Shown here: piece after piece, positions 10,739-22,564 of the stretch
Numbering within the stretch: the stretch's first letter is position 1
How the letters are laid out: every line of letters starts with the position of its first letter
Origin: Bombyx mori
Taxonomy: Eukaryota > Arthropoda > Insecta > Lepidoptera > Bombycidae
Direction of reading: 5' to 3'
Length of the DNA: 64,000 nt
Assembly (NCBI RefSeq): GCF_030269925.1
Contig: NC_085116.1
Span: 4,154,001-4,218,000, forward strand
Position numbers and translations under genes: made by a program
Notes under the pieces: model-generated
Database searches by the model: none
Told to the model about the DNA's origin: nothing
What the model saw: the letters and a program-made list of their open reading frames with translations, nothing else

Positions 10739-12147
10739 TTGTACTCGTCTATACCTACGTCCACAGAAATAACAAAATTAACTTACACTTTTTTATATAG
10801 TTATACGTAATAACATTGGTTTGTGACCGTGGCCTTAGGTTTACGACTCTCCAGAGTACATACGTGCTGATGACGGGCGTCGCTCCTGCTCTAGTACTCT
10901 CGCTATATTGAGTGTTGACTACACATTGTTTTAATTCTCGAGAGAACATATTTTCTTTACTTTAAGAAAATACCTTAATAGAAAAGTTCAATATAGATAA
11001 TGCAGACATAGATCTAGATTTAAAATCCCTTCGACCGAAGAAATCTTACCTATTTAACATTTCTTTTTTTTTATTGCCGCTTGTACTATAGGATTATCGG
11101 CTATAGGCTTCGGCTATAGGCTTGAAACATAAGCGTCCGATTCCTTAGACGCAGAGTTCGGATAAGGCTCAAGACCCGGATGACAAGTAGCGGTGGAACG
11201 GCGCATCGCCCCCGTGTGGGATCCCAAAGCGGAAGTCGTTAGCCTTACGACCCTCATCCCTCTCAGTTTTGCTTAGAGGGTTCTAAATGAATCTTTGGAT
11301 TACTCCACTAGCTCAGAGCTCTGATTAAAGTAGATAGATTTTCCTACGAATATATTTTGTATCCATAGATAATGATTACTAATATCAAACCTAATCATAA
11401 AATTAGTCTTAAATTATAAATATTTTAGTAACTTCTATTGTAAATTGAAAGTGTAATCTTAGATATCGGAAATATTGTTTCTCTATAGCATAAGTAAGAG
11501 ATCTATCAATGGAGTATTTCCCTGATACTGACATTTCCTTGTCCATAATGCAGCTGTAGCCATTTTATTGACCCCCGACCGCCCCACTGTTTCATTGGCC
11601 GCGCTTATTTTTTTTTCACTTTTGAGGATCCCATTCAATTGCAAATTGTCTATTCCATTACTGTTCGGGATCTCATATACACGTTACAGTTTCCAAATTT
11701 TAATGTCTAGGTAGGTAGGTAACTTTGTTTCTGTCTAGCAAAGGGATCATGTATTGTATCGAATTAAATGTCAAAATTGTTTTCATAATATTAAGTAACT
11801 TTAAATAACGAATTATTTATTCTAGTGATTTTTAGAAACACCTACATTTTTGCACGATTCAGTACTCCGAGTATGATTACATTCATATGTACCTATATCA
11901 GTGTAAAAGAATGACTGCTCTCTCGATAATATTTTTATAATATTATTATTGATATCATTCATTCGTTTAAGAAGAAATATACTTCGAGTGATTTGGTGCA
12001 CGAATTGACAACTTGCAGAACTTTAATAAAAATACCTAATTCTCATCGAGAACGTGAGCGACATCTTATTATTGACCCACGAATCAATACGCCGTGAGAC
12101 CTCGCCGTTTAATAATACAGACCACGCACCCGGGAGTTCATAACATT
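10739..12147. other. Repeat-rich intergenic stretch without a gene
   Basis: The segment 11062-11290 is GC-rich after a poly(T) tract and looks like an inverted LINE 3' end (GTGTGGGATCCCAAAGCGG), family not identified. The rest is AT-rich with no supported feature. Confidence 0.4.
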
Positions 12148-12594
12148 AATTTTTTTTTTTTTTTTTTTTTATTGCCCTTGTAGGCAGACGAGCATACGGC
12201 CCACCTGATGGTGAGTGGTTACCGTCGCCCATGGACTTCAGCAATGCCAGGGGCAGAGCCAAGCCGCTGCCTACCGCTTAATACTCTCCACAAGCCTCGT
12301 TTGAAGAAGGACATGTCATAGCGCTCGGGAAACACCGTGGAGGGGAGCTCATTCCATAGCCGGATGGTACGTGGCAAAAAAGATCTCTGGAAACGCACTG
12401 TGGATGACCGCAGTGGCTCCAGGTAGTATGGATGAACTCTACTCCGGTGGCGGGCGGTGCGATGGTAAAAACGACATGCCGGTATCATCTCGAACAATTC
12501 CTCAGAGCACTCCCCATGGAACATGCGGTACAGAATACAGAGGGAACCGAAGTCCCTCCGCAGACCCAGATTGCCTGTTTCCATCGCTCCATTA
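12148..12594 (-). mobile_element. CR1/Jockey-type LINE, 3' fragment with ORF2 C-terminus
   Basis: The poly(T) at 12151-12170 marks the 3' end of an inverted element. The minus frame 12584-12219 encodes 121 residues with FLPRTIRLWNELPSTVFP, the typical extreme C-terminus of CR1/Jockey-group reverse transcriptases, and stops near the tail. The same 3' tail (GGCAGCGGCTTGGCTCTGCC) recurs at 20165-20310 in the plus orientation. Confidence 0.82.
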
Positions 12595-12856
12595 ATAATT
12601 AATAGGGGTGTTTGTCTATCGTCTGTTTGCCATCTATTTTAATTTATGCAAAAACGGCATGAGTTAACATTAAGCGGCATGCGCTAACATAAAATGTATC
12701 TTAACTGACTAAAGACTCCAATGAATATAAGAGCTAATAAATTATTATCGTCCTGGTGAAACTTGTCAGGAAATTGCAGGCGAAATATAATTATTGTATT
12801 TTCATCGGTCCTTAATAGGTGTATAAAACGAAGTTGAAGATAATTATGTTATTGCT

Positions 12857-13555
12857 TATATGGGTGGACGAGCTCACAACCCACCTGGTGTTAAGTGGTT
12901 ACTGGAGTCCACAGACATCTACAACGTGAATGCGCCACCCACCTTAAGATATAAGTTCTAAGGTCTCAGTATAGTTACAACAGCTGCCCCACCCTTCAAG
13001 CCGAAACGCATTACTGCTTCACGGCTAAAATAGGCAGAGCAGTGGTACCTACCCGTGCGGACTCACAAAAGGTCCTACCAGTAATTACGCAAATTATAAT
13101 TTTACGGGTTTGATTTTTATTACACAACTAGCTGACCCGGCAGACTTCGTAGTGCCTCAATCGATAAATAAAAGACCGACGGGGGACACATCAAAGGAAA
13201 AACAAAATTGTTATTTTTATTTAATTCCGAGCATTTTCATATTTATATTTACCTTTTAAACCTTCTCTGGACTTCCACAAATGATTCAAGACCAAAATTA
13301 GCCAAATCGGTTCAGCCGTTCTAGAGTTTTAGCGAGACTAACGAACAGCAATTCATTTTTATATATAGAGAGAGATGTTATTCCTTCACTGTGTAAATAG
13401 ATCGTGAACATTTGTTAAGGACGTATTTCATTAGAAAAATTGGTACCTGCCTACGGGATTTGAACACCGTTGCTTTTGCATCGCTAGATACGAATGCACC
13501 GAACGTCTTATCCTTTAGGCCACGACGACTTCATAGAAAGATAAGCCGTCCAATA
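12857..13555 (-). repeat. Bm1 SINE, near full length, interrupted by a Helitron-like element
   Basis: The inverse Bm1 body runs 12857-13126 and resumes at about 13372-13555, ending in the tRNA-like head (GGCCACGACGACTT). The interruption falls inside the conserved TTATTACACGATGTTATTCC block. Confidence 0.88.
13127..13371 (-). mobile_element. Helitron-like non-autonomous element nested in Bm1
   Basis: Read on the minus strand it starts TCTATATATAAAAATGAATT and ends CCGGGTCAG followed by CTAGT, the TC...CTRR arrangement of Helitrons. The insert lies exactly between two halves of a Bm1 copy, which fixes its borders. Confidence 0.75.
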
Positions 13556-15900
13556 TCCATCACACTTTATTCAAAAACACACATTCCGAATTGTAAAGCC
13601 ATAACTCGTCCATCTAACCATATTTATTTGTAATAAAGTTGTCAAATTTCAAACCAATAGTGACAGCAATAGTTTAAAAATATCAACATTTTCCTTCGGC
13701 AATTACATTATTATTCTCTTCAATCAAAATGATAATTCCGAATACTTGGGACCGAAATATGAATTCATATAAATGTTTTTAAAGCAAATAACATATTCAT
13801 TAAAAATATAGATTTCACAAGGATTTTTTTATAAATAAGGGGTAGCTTTTGAATAAATCCACCTAGAGATCGTTGATGTCTAAGCGCATTATGAAATTAA
13901 AACAAATATAATTACTCTCTTAGACAACACCCAAGTGTTAGAGAAGTGTGCGTTACTACCTCCATTATCTACATTGTTTGTGATGAAAACCAAATAAACA
14001 AGATATTGAATTACTGGAATTTAAATTGTCAAAAGGAGCTCAAAGGATATCATTTTACAATAAGAAATCAATGAGGTTTATCTCCCCAAGCTATCACTTT
14101 CGCGGATGTGTTAAACATTGAATGCAGAAAAAAAAACAAAAAAGATATGTTTGTATTCGACGTACAAAAAACTTTTTTTCGACAAATTGGAATAAATGTT
14201 GGATTACCAGTTGAGGTTCCAGGAACTACTGTCAAAAGAGTGCTGAGTAATGATGTGCGACTGCGAACTTATCGATGAAAACAGACATTTTCATTGATTG
14301 AATTGAACATTGAACGTCGGAAAAAAATTAAGACCTAAGAGGTAATTTTGTTAAAACAGTAAATTCCGGCGAAAAGGTTTTTAAGGTTAAAGGACAACAA
14401 ATGACCACAAACATTGCAGAGATGGTAGTAAGTAGGAAGGTCAATTAAATGTTAAAGATGCTGAATTATATGGTTCATTTACAGAAATCTATATAATTAA
14501 TTTAGGTTTATCATTATTCAGGTTATTTTTTCTATGAAAATTGTGTGAAAATGAGTGCTGTTGCTTATCTATATATTTTATATAGGGTTGAGGAAACAAT
14601 ATTAGAAACGCGGTAGTCGATGTTGATAAAATATTTATTGGTAGCTTATTAAGCAAGCAAACTAGATCGCCCATGGAATCAAATTCACCAGATATAATGT
14701 GGTCCAGCACAGACTTAGAACCTTTTACAAAATGCAGCATTCGTAGGAGAAACCTAGCACTAAAGCTTTAATAATTTGAAGCCTCCCAAATAATTTGAAA
14801 TAAACGCGTAAAAAGTATTATTTAAATATACCTACCTCAAAATTCGTATAATATATTCACAATGAAGCATCTGTCATAGAACTACTTGTAGCTTAGAAGA
14901 AGCTACTAGTTAAGCAAAACTAATAATAGTGGGAAAAAACTTAATCTTTACAATTTTTCACCACGGCTGTGCGCTGGTTCTATAATTTTGGCGGTTTCTG
15001 CGTAGGCGAGTATCGCCAAAAGGTGATCAAAAAACAGGGGCAAGCCGAGGCTAGATAATGAAAAGTAGACGTACCTGCCAACCCGTCACTGGCTTCTTAA
15101 AGCTGCAGAATTCAAGGAACGTGACTGCTGGACGATGCGTAATGGCGGCGGTCGGCCTGACGACTGAACGGCACTCTTCTAAATTTTTTGTTCATAAAAC
15201 GGGTATACCACTAGCGCAACGACGAGTATGATCGTCCGTAATAGTTCGTAATAGAAAAGTAGTAAAAGTTCATAAAAATATTGAAATGAAAAACAAGCTG
15301 CGTGTGCGTACACAATAGCGCGCGGTGCGGTCGGTGATAGGCTTCTTTTTTTTCTTCTTTTTGTTTTTTTTTTAATTTTTTTTTATAACTGGCCACATAC
15401 GATAAGTTTTATTTCTACTCTCATTAAAAAAGAACCAAATAAAATAGCAATTAAAACCATTATAATAATGGTGCGCGGTAGTAATAAAAAGAAAAAAAAC
15501 CGCGAACTTGGACCGTAAAAATAATTTGAATTACATCTAAGGACTCACGAAAACCAAAAGAAACGCTAATAAAATAATATTCGAGCAAATACTAAAATGA
15601 AACATTATCGATACTTCTGTAATTTTCTGGACCATTTCACAATGATACTTTTGTATTTTTATTACCATTATTTTCTAAGTTGTAGTAAAAACAAACAACT
15701 TCGTTTGTAACATTTCCTATCAGTTTTTTGTTTCTGTTTATTTTGCTCAGACCTTTCATAAATAATAGAGATTAAAGTATAAAATTGCCGTTCTAATAGG
15801 TAATAGGTACTTCGAATTGACATAGAACCTTCATGGTCTGACATATTGGAGTGAAACTTTTTCAAATGGTACCTGTGGGGTTCTTCTTTTTAAAAATGTG
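13556..15900. other. Long AT-rich stretch without a supported gene
   Basis: No domain-bearing frame. Around 15040-15190 a GC-richer island on the minus strand ends in GGTTGGCAG followed by gtacgt, like a donor of an untranslated exon, but nothing joins to it. Frames at 14489-14740, 15211-15396 and 15668-15865 are low-complexity or featureless. Confidence 0.4.
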
Positions 15901-15904
15901 CAAT

Positions 15905-16690
15905 ATTCGATTGTCGACTTTCAGTTGTTTTATTTATTCAGCTTAGACAAGAAAGATGGATACTTCGAAAATTCGAGTGATTTTTGAATAAGAGTTCCGA
16001 CGCGGAACTAACTATACAGAAACAGCTCGCAATATCAATGTTGCGTTTGGACAAGGGACTGCTAATAAATGCACCGTGCGATTTTGGTTTAAACGCTTTC
16101 GTGATGGAAATTTTGATTTGAAGAACGAACCACGTGGAAGACACCACATGTACCACAATAACAATGAATTGAAAGAGATGGTGGAAGCCGATCCGAACCA
16201 AACTACTCAAGAATTAGCGGCATGGCTTAACGTTACATTACCAACAGTATTGAGTCATTTGCGTCAAATCAATAAAATAAAAAAGATATGAAAAATGGGT
16301 GCCTCATGATTTGACTGATCTGCGGAAAGAAACGCGTGTTGAAACTTGTGTTGCCTTGTTGAATCGATACAGAAATGAGAGAATATTGGATCGAATTGTG
16401 ACATGTGTTGAAAAGTGAATTCATTGCGATGACCGTAAGCGAAAAATACAATGGCTGACCCCAGGTCAAACGCCACAAACAGTGTCCTAAAGCAAAGCTT
16501 ACCACTAAAATGCTAATGGTAACTGTTTGGTGGTCATTCACTATAGCTTTCTCCGATCTAGTCCAATAACGGCAGATGTCTTCTGTGCCGAACTCCGAAT
16601 GATAGCAAAACTCAATCAATTCAACAACAAATCAATTGGAATTTTATACTTTAACCTCCAATAGATTCGAGTATGGAAACGATCATTGTA
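15905..16690 (+). pseudogene. Mariner transposase relic (cecropia/irritans-like)
   Basis: An N-terminal helix-turn-helix region is readable: RFWFKRFRDGNFDLKNEPRG, then NELKEMVEADPNQTTQELA and LSHLRQINKIKK. Frames then shift repeatedly; the catalytic DDD region cannot be read as one frame and the 3' part is missing. An in-frame stop follows the first residues. This is an old, inactive mariner. No clear terminal inverted repeat was found. Confidence 0.8.
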
Positions 16691-16841
16691 TTTTTTTGTT
16701 TTTTATTAAAGTTTGCATTACGTCGGTACTATCATATAATTAATTACTCATATAAGGAATAGAACTTGAAAGCAAAAATTGTGTAGGTACATTACCTATA
16801 GGTATTATGTTTTATCTTCAAATATAGTTTTTTTTTTATTG

Positions 16842-17008
16842 CTAAGGTGGGTGGACGAGTTCACGGGCCACCTGCTATGAAGTGGTTACCGGAGCCCATA
16901 GACATCTACAAATTAAATGCCGCCACCTACCTTGATAGATATAGTTCTAAGGTCCCAGTTTTAACAATATAAACGGCTACCCCATCCATCAAACCGAAAC
17001 GCATTAAT
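16842..17008 (-). repeat. Bm1 SINE 3' fragment
   Basis: The inverse Bm1 3' half, from the poly(T) and GGTGGGTGGACGAG to CCGAAACGCATTAA, ends abruptly in AT-rich DNA. Confidence 0.8.
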
Positions 17009-17169
17009 TTATTAATAGTTTCCTTGTTTTTATTTAAAACAATATTTAAAGTCACTGTGTATGTCAACATCATTTTTAATGTCATGCTGTCCATCTTTAC
17101 GCAAAAAATGGGTTACATACCTTTATAATAAAGAAAAAACCAATTTAATTTGATATTGGCTACGTATGC

Positions 17170-17613
17170 TTTTTTTTTTTTTTATTGCTTAGATTTGTGG
17201 ACGAGCTCACAGCCCACCTGGTGTTAAGTCGTAACTGGAGCCCATAGACATCTACAACGTAAATGCGTCACACACCTTGAGATATAGTTCTAAGGTCTCA
17301 GTATAGTCGCAACGGCTGCCCCACCCTTCAAACCGAAACGCATTACTGCTTCACGGCAGAAATAGGCGGGGCGGTGGTACCTACCCGTGCGGAGTCACAA
17401 GAGGTCCTACCACCAGTAATTACGCAAATTATAATTTTGCAGGTTTGATTTTTACTGCACGATGTTATTCCTTCACCGTGGAAGTCAATCGTGAACATTT
17501 GCTGAGTACGTATTTCATTAGAAAAATTTGTACCCGCCAGCGGGATTCGAACACCGGTGCATCGCTCGACACGAATGCACCGGACGTCTTATCCTTTAGG
17601 CCACGACGACTTC
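17170..17613 (-). repeat. Bm1 SINE, full length
   Basis: A complete inverse copy: poly(T) at 17170, the whole body, and the tRNA-like head with box-B complement GGGATTCGAACACC and GGCCACGACGACTT at the end. Close to the window consensus. Confidence 0.92.
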
Positions 17614-18020
17614 AAATTTATTCAGTGTTAACTTAATGTCTAGTCTATTTAATGTAAATATCACAATTCAATATGGGGTCGTCCAACCACCTCTTGAACG
17701 TCAGAACATCCCACCGACCTCAAAAGGCTGAGGATAGTCTGGGCGCGTCAGGATTACATTTATCTTTCTCACATTGGTGAAGAAGCTATCAATACCTTGT
17801 CCCGAAAACGTCCCAGACAGACTATTACTCATAATATTATTATTATAATATTTAACATAGCAACGCCTCGATACACATTTGAATGGGGTTCTCTAATATT
17901 ATTTTATTTTATAGCGTTTCATAGAATATTCCTTTCAGATTTTATTGAATTATTGAATTTTGATTTGAATGAAACAACAGTAACACATGCCCAGACGTCG
18001 CTTGCGATGAAAGGCTCGGC
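17614..18020. other. Unannotated stretch
   Basis: The frame 17797-18183 runs from unique DNA into LINE 3'-tail sequence and has no recognisable domain. No gene supported. Confidence 0.4.
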
Positions 18021-18027
18021 GAGTAAA

Positions 18028-18210
18028 TTTACCCACAAACACAGTCCACTGAGTTTCTCGCCGGATCTTCTCAGTGGGTCGTGTTTCCGATCCGGCGGTA
18101 GATTCTGCGAAGCACTGCTTTTGCTAGGATTAGTGTTAGCAACGTCGTCAGGCTTGAGCCCCGCGAGCTCCCCTACTAGTTAGGGTTACGCTGAAATAGC
18201 CTCTCAAGGC
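18028..18210 (+). repeat. LINE 3'-UTR fragment
   Basis: CACTGAGTTTCTCGCCGGAT through GGGTTACGCTGAAATAGCC matches the inverted fragment at 34440-34615 and part of the 3' UTR of the 6.4 kb Jockey-type element. Only the non-coding tail remains. Confidence 0.7.
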
Positions 18211-18215
18211 CATCA

Positions 18216-18425
18216 CCTTTTTTTTGGTCAGGAAGAAATCGCCGGACTTCCGCCCCCCATTGGGGATGAAGGGCGGGGCATGTCAGAGTCGAACTGACTA
18301 AAACCTCCTGTCACTCTGCTGTCGGCTTGGCTCCGATCCGGTGCAGGAACTCACCGAAGCAACCATGCCCAGCACCTGCGTGAGGCGGAAAGTTAGGCGT
18401 CCTCTGTCACGAAGACCATCAGCTT
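18216..18425 (-). repeat. LINE 3' fragment (family also at 25.3 and 31.2 kb)
   Basis: Starts with poly(T) and GGTCAGGAAGAAATCGCCGG in inverse orientation. The first 110 bases match the other two copies; the rest (GTGCAGGAACTCACCGAAGC) differs. Confidence 0.7.
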
Positions 18426-18429
18426 AGGT

Positions 18430-19554
18430 AGGAATAAAAAGTCCAGATGCACCATAATGAAACACAAGTATTATTGACGCGATATAAACATATCTTTTAC
18501 TAACCAAAAAACTTCGAATTACATATAAAAATTAACCACTAACAATAACTAACTAATAATTTAGTATAATCAACATTTGATCTATCACACGTAACGATGT
18601 AACCTAATGTAATTGACCCAGACTTCTACAAAACCCGGGCTTCGTTTCAATCTCGCGAACCCGCAATGGCGTATTTCAATGAAAGTAGACCCTCCATTGT
18701 GGAGCCTCCCAGTATTTAGGTCAAGGTTTGCGGGATGTTAAACATTTAGACGGTATTTTTAAATTAATGTTTGATTTTTTTGTGTGTTTACCAAGAAAAC
18801 TGCTTTTTTTTTGTAATACGTAATAATTGTACAATAATTCGCAGTCAATATGTAGTAGACAATTTTTATTGCTTATGATGGGTAGACTCTTTTACAGCCC
18901 TTCTGATGTTAAGTGATTTTCAGGGATGATCAACACAAAGTTAATGGTAACTAATAAATCATTCACAGATATGACAAAAATGGACACACTTGGTGATCAC
19001 GTTTTTTACCCCTCGAGTTAAGTATTAGAGTGCCAAATCTATGAATCTCTATAGATTATCTCTGTAGATTTGACACATGTAGAGTTAAATAGTGATGCGC
19101 CAAATTGTATTTTCACGATTATTCAAGATTGTCGTGACTATGATGAACATGATTGTTTGTTATTTGTGTGGGTGTTTAAAATCCATGTCCTATTTCATTT
19201 ATACATTTTATAATTATGAACCTTTTTGAAGACATTTGAATGCCTTTTTTTTGAAGTGAAACTTCTTTGCGCGCATGTGAAAAAATTTTTTACGGATGAA
19301 ACGCAATAATATTAGTGACACGAAAATGTGGGTCGTTTTTGTCCAAGAAGCGGGAGAGAGCGACCGAGACCGATTGAGAGAGAGTGAGGAACTGAGGAAG
19401 GGCGAACGTAGTATGCAGCACAGCCATGGAGAGAGAAAGAGCGAGAGAAAAAAGGAGATCGAGAAAATACACCCGCTATTGGTTGATGTATTCATTTGGT
19501 AGTTAAATATTAGAACTTTAGATGGCAATTATGTTGCAGAAGGTCTTGTAATTT
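18430..19554. other. Unannotated stretch with a small Bm1 remnant
   Basis: A short decayed Bm1 3' end lies near 18865-18925. The 19340-19470 segment is purine-rich (GAGAGA-type), which makes frames on both strands; none is a gene. Confidence 0.45.
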
Positions 19555-20090
19555 TTTTATGATTGAAGGATTACTAGTGGCCCGGAGTCCTTTCCAGTTT
19601 CACCAGGAGAGGTGGGATTTGCTAATAGCTGCCCGAGCGCCTCCGAAGGAGACCTAACAACTAAGAGCAACTGCTTCGCGAATGAATCTACTACCGGATC
19701 GGAATCGCGACCCACTAAGAAGATCCGTCGAGAAGCTCAGTGGGATCAGCCCACTGAGTTTCTCTGAGTTGCATCACTGAGTATGGTTACCGGGGTCCCT
19801 AAGCCTGCTCCTAGTGTTGGAGCTGAAAGCGTCTAAGGTAACGTGATGGATCCGTATGAACGTGTCTAGGGCGTCGACGGTGACTGGATCCTGCGTGATC
19901 AGAATTCGGGGAGTAGTCAACTGCGGCGATAAAACGATTATCATGACGCATAATCTTATCAAAGTACCGTTCCGACGCTAACTTCATGTATTTCCGGATT
20001 AATTCGAGGCCCAGATCGTCGTGTACGTGGTCGTGTAGGTCAACATTCCTCACAAGCCACGGAGCTCCGACGCCTTAGTCTTGTACTACA
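19555..20090 (-). mobile_element. Jockey-type retrotransposon, 5'-truncated inverted copy
   Basis: The same family as the 6370-9914 element: the 3' end (ATGATTGAAGGATTACTAGT) at 19560, the 3' UTR, then the ORF2 C-terminus (RYFDKIMRHDNRFIAA; SSHRRRPRHVHTDPS) broken by frameshifts. About 530 bp remain. Confidence 0.85.
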
Positions 20091-20164
20091 GTAAACGCAA
20101 ATCTTTTTTTATTTATTTACATTATCATTAATCAATATTTGTTAATTTACTTTTTTTATGTTAA

Positions 20165-20310
20165 TTCGTTTGAAGGTAATCAGGTAAGCGATAGGCAGCG
20201 GCTTGGCTCTGCCCTTGGCATTGCTGAAGTCCATGGGCGACGATAACCACTCACCATCAGGTGGGCCATATGCTCGTCTGCCTACAAAGGCAATAAAAAA
20301 AAAAAAAAAA
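20165..20310 (+). repeat. LINE 3' tail, same family as 12148-12594
   Basis: GATAGGCAGCGGCTTGGCTC to CTGCCTACAAAGGCAAT plus poly(A) is the reverse complement of the tail of the CR1/Jockey-type fragment at 12.15 kb. Confidence 0.75.
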
Positions 20311-20434
20311 GTTGGGAAATTTTATACATATTTACAAATAACATGTGGTATTTTAATTTGCCACTTCTCATTTGAGATTTCAATAAATTATATTAATTAC
20401 AATTAAATTCATTAAATTCCTAACATAACCTTTA

Positions 20435-21486
20435 ATAGGTTGGGGAAAAGTATCTTCGCATTTTTTAAGAAAATTAACAATTTTTTTTTTATATAGTTTA
20501 TTTACATTTAACTAAAGTATGTAGGCACCATTTTGTTCGATAACTTTTTGCCATCTTGTAGGTAGGGACATGATCCCATTGCTATAGAAATTTTGGGGCT
20601 TCTGATCAAAATACCGCGACAATTGGTTTTGACAGTCCTCTCGTGATGTTAACCTGACACTGCCTAAAGAATTCTGAAGAGACTGAAACAAGTGGAAATC
20701 TGAAGGTGCAAGGTCAGGACTATACGGCGGATGCATTAACACCTCCTAGCCAAGCTCTCTTAATTTTTACTGAGTGGCTAAAGATGTGTGAGATCTAGCG
20801 TTATCATAATGAAAAACCACACCCCTTCTGTTGATTAATTCCGGCCGCTTTCTCTCAATTTCTTGCTTAAAACTCATCAGTTGTTCGCAGTAGAGCTCAG
20901 AATCGATGGTTCTACCTGGTGGTAACAGCTCATAATGAATAATGCCCGTCCAATTCCACCACACACACAGCATCACCTTGTTGCGAATTAACCCGGGTTT
21001 CGTCACAGTCTGTGAAGCCTGACCGACCTTTGCCCACGATCTTTTTCGCACGTTCTTGTCGTACGTGATCCACTTTCCATCACCAGTTATCAGCTTCTTC
21101 AACAATGGTTCAGTTTCATTACGTCGTAATAAAGAATCACAAATGAGTACACGGTTCATTAGGTTTCTTTCAGTGAGCTCGTGAGGTACCCAAATATCGA
21201 GCTTTTTGTGTACCCAGTTTTTTTTCAAATGCGCCAAAACTGTTTTGTGGTCAATTCCCAGTTCTTCAGCTACATCGTAACTACTGATATGCCGATCTTG
21301 CTGCACTTTTTCAAAAAGGGCATGCATTTTATCCTTATCAGAGCGACGTGCATATTTGACATCAAAATTTCCGGATTGAAAACGCTTAAACAAAGTGCTA
21401 CTCTCACAGACTAGTATAGTACACTAGGTCCATAAACATCGCAAATTTTTTTCGTGGCTTGCGTTGCATTTTTACCTTTTTTTTTT
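20435..21486 (-). pseudogene. Mariner transposase relic (mellifera-like) with two in-frame nonsense codons
   Basis: The minus-strand reading is one continuous frame from 21393 to 20512 except for TAA and TAG near 20766-20740. Visible: FKRFQSGNFDVKYARRSDKD, a helix-turn-helix with SSYDVAEELGIDHKTVLAHL, catalytic Asp in TGDGKWITYD, Asp in VFHYDNARSHTS, and the third Asp in PPYSPDLAPSDFHLF, that is D,D34D spacing. The 3' terminus has the mariner-type end AGGTTGGGGAAAAGTATC at about 20437. The 5' end is broken near 21400-21480 (KKICDVYG still readable) and runs into a Bm1 copy. The transposase is dead in this copy but well preserved. Confidence 0.9.
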
Positions 21487-21487
21487 G

Positions 21488-21770
21488 AATTAATTTGAAG
21501 TCGTCGTGGCCTAAGGGATAGGACGTCCGGTGCATTCGTGTTGAGCGATGCACCCGGTGTTCGAATCTCAGGCGGGTACCAATTTTTCTAATGAAATACG
21601 TACTCAACAAATGTTCACGATTGATTTCCACGGTGAAGGAATAACATCGTGTAATAAAAATCAAACCCGGAAAAAATATAATTTGCGTCATTATTGGTGA
21701 TAGGACCTCTTGTGACTTAAGATCACGTGGGCTGTGAGCTCGTCGACCCAACTAAGCAATAAAAAAAAAA
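21488..21770 (+). repeat. Bm1 SINE with internal deletion
   Basis: The tRNA-like head GAAGTCGTCGTGGCCTAAGG and box B GTGTTCGAATC, then the body to TCATTATTGGTGATAGG, followed directly by the 3' end GGGCTGTGAGCTCGTCGACC and an A-rich tail. About 170 bp of the middle is missing. Confidence 0.85.
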
Positions 21771-21778
21771 TAAAAAAA

Positions 21779-22560
21779 AAAGTTCTAAGGTCTCAAGTAT
21801 AGTTACAACAACGAAATAGGCAGGGCGGTGGTACCTACCCGCGCGGACTCACAAGAGGTCCTACCCAGAGGCGGATTATCCGTAAGGCAAACTAGGCACG
21901 TGCCTAGGGGCGTGTAGTTACAAGGGGCGCGCGAGCTCAGAATTTTTAAATAAATAAAGAAAATAACATTTCATTGATTAAGAACTAAATGCTGATCTAT
22001 AATCTAAATCTATAATAGATTATATTGCACAAGCATCGATATACTCGTATTATGGAATATTGCAAATCAAAAATTCTTCCACCTGCAGAAAGCTACGCTA
22101 TTCCCACGGTAACGGGATCTACGCGGGTGAAATCGCGGGACGTTCTCTAGTGATATATTCATAACACACCATCATCTGTCAACACACATAAACATTAAGG
22201 CCTATTTCCCAGAGCAGAGAGGAATCATGAATTTAGATGTTCGTTCTGTCGTCCCTCTTGATTTTTTCACAGTTATAACGTCATATTTCATTCGCGCATT
22301 AGCGTAAGTACAAGGGTCCTGGTCTACTAAAGTCTAGGGCTTGATGATACAACGTCATCGTAATTGCAAAAACAACTAGTTAAAATTTATAGTATTATGA
22401 TAACCATTTATGGCCGATACAGGGGTGCGCTTAAAGTGATTGCCTAGGGCGCTCTGGACCTTTAATCCGCCACTGGTCCTATCACCAGTAAAATACATCT
22501 GGTGGCGGCATCTACAACGTAAATGTCTCCTCCAGGAGGCCAATGTCCAGCCACTGACCA
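21779..22560 (-). repeat. Bm1 SINE fragment split by a hAT element
   Basis: The inverse body AGTTCTAAGGTCTCAAGTAT to GAGGTCCTACC (21779-21865) resumes at 22476 with GTCCTATCACCAGTAA; a scrambled piece (CATCTACAACGTAAATG) lies at 22508-22525. Confidence 0.75.
21866..22475. mobile_element. hAT-type non-autonomous element with 8-bp target duplication
   Basis: Termini CAGAGGCGGATTATCCG and, reversed, CAGTGGCGGATTAAAGG form imperfect inverted repeats. The flanks GTCCTACC and GTCCTATC (7 of 8) are the 8-bp duplication expected of hAT elements, within a Bm1 sequence. No transposase frame inside; 610 bp. Confidence 0.85.
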
Positions 22561-22564
22561 CGTC

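Noticed and set aside
14130..14280. Possible old coding remnant (IGINVGLPVEVPGTTVKRVL)
   Set aside because: One short readable stretch without continuation or recognisable family; could be chance.
17797..18183. 128-codon frame
   Set aside because: Its second half is LINE 3'-UTR sequence that recurs elsewhere as non-coding; no protein family visible.
19214..19528. Overlapping frames on both strands in a purine-rich segment
   Set aside because: Low-complexity GAGA-type sequence creates open frames by composition alone.
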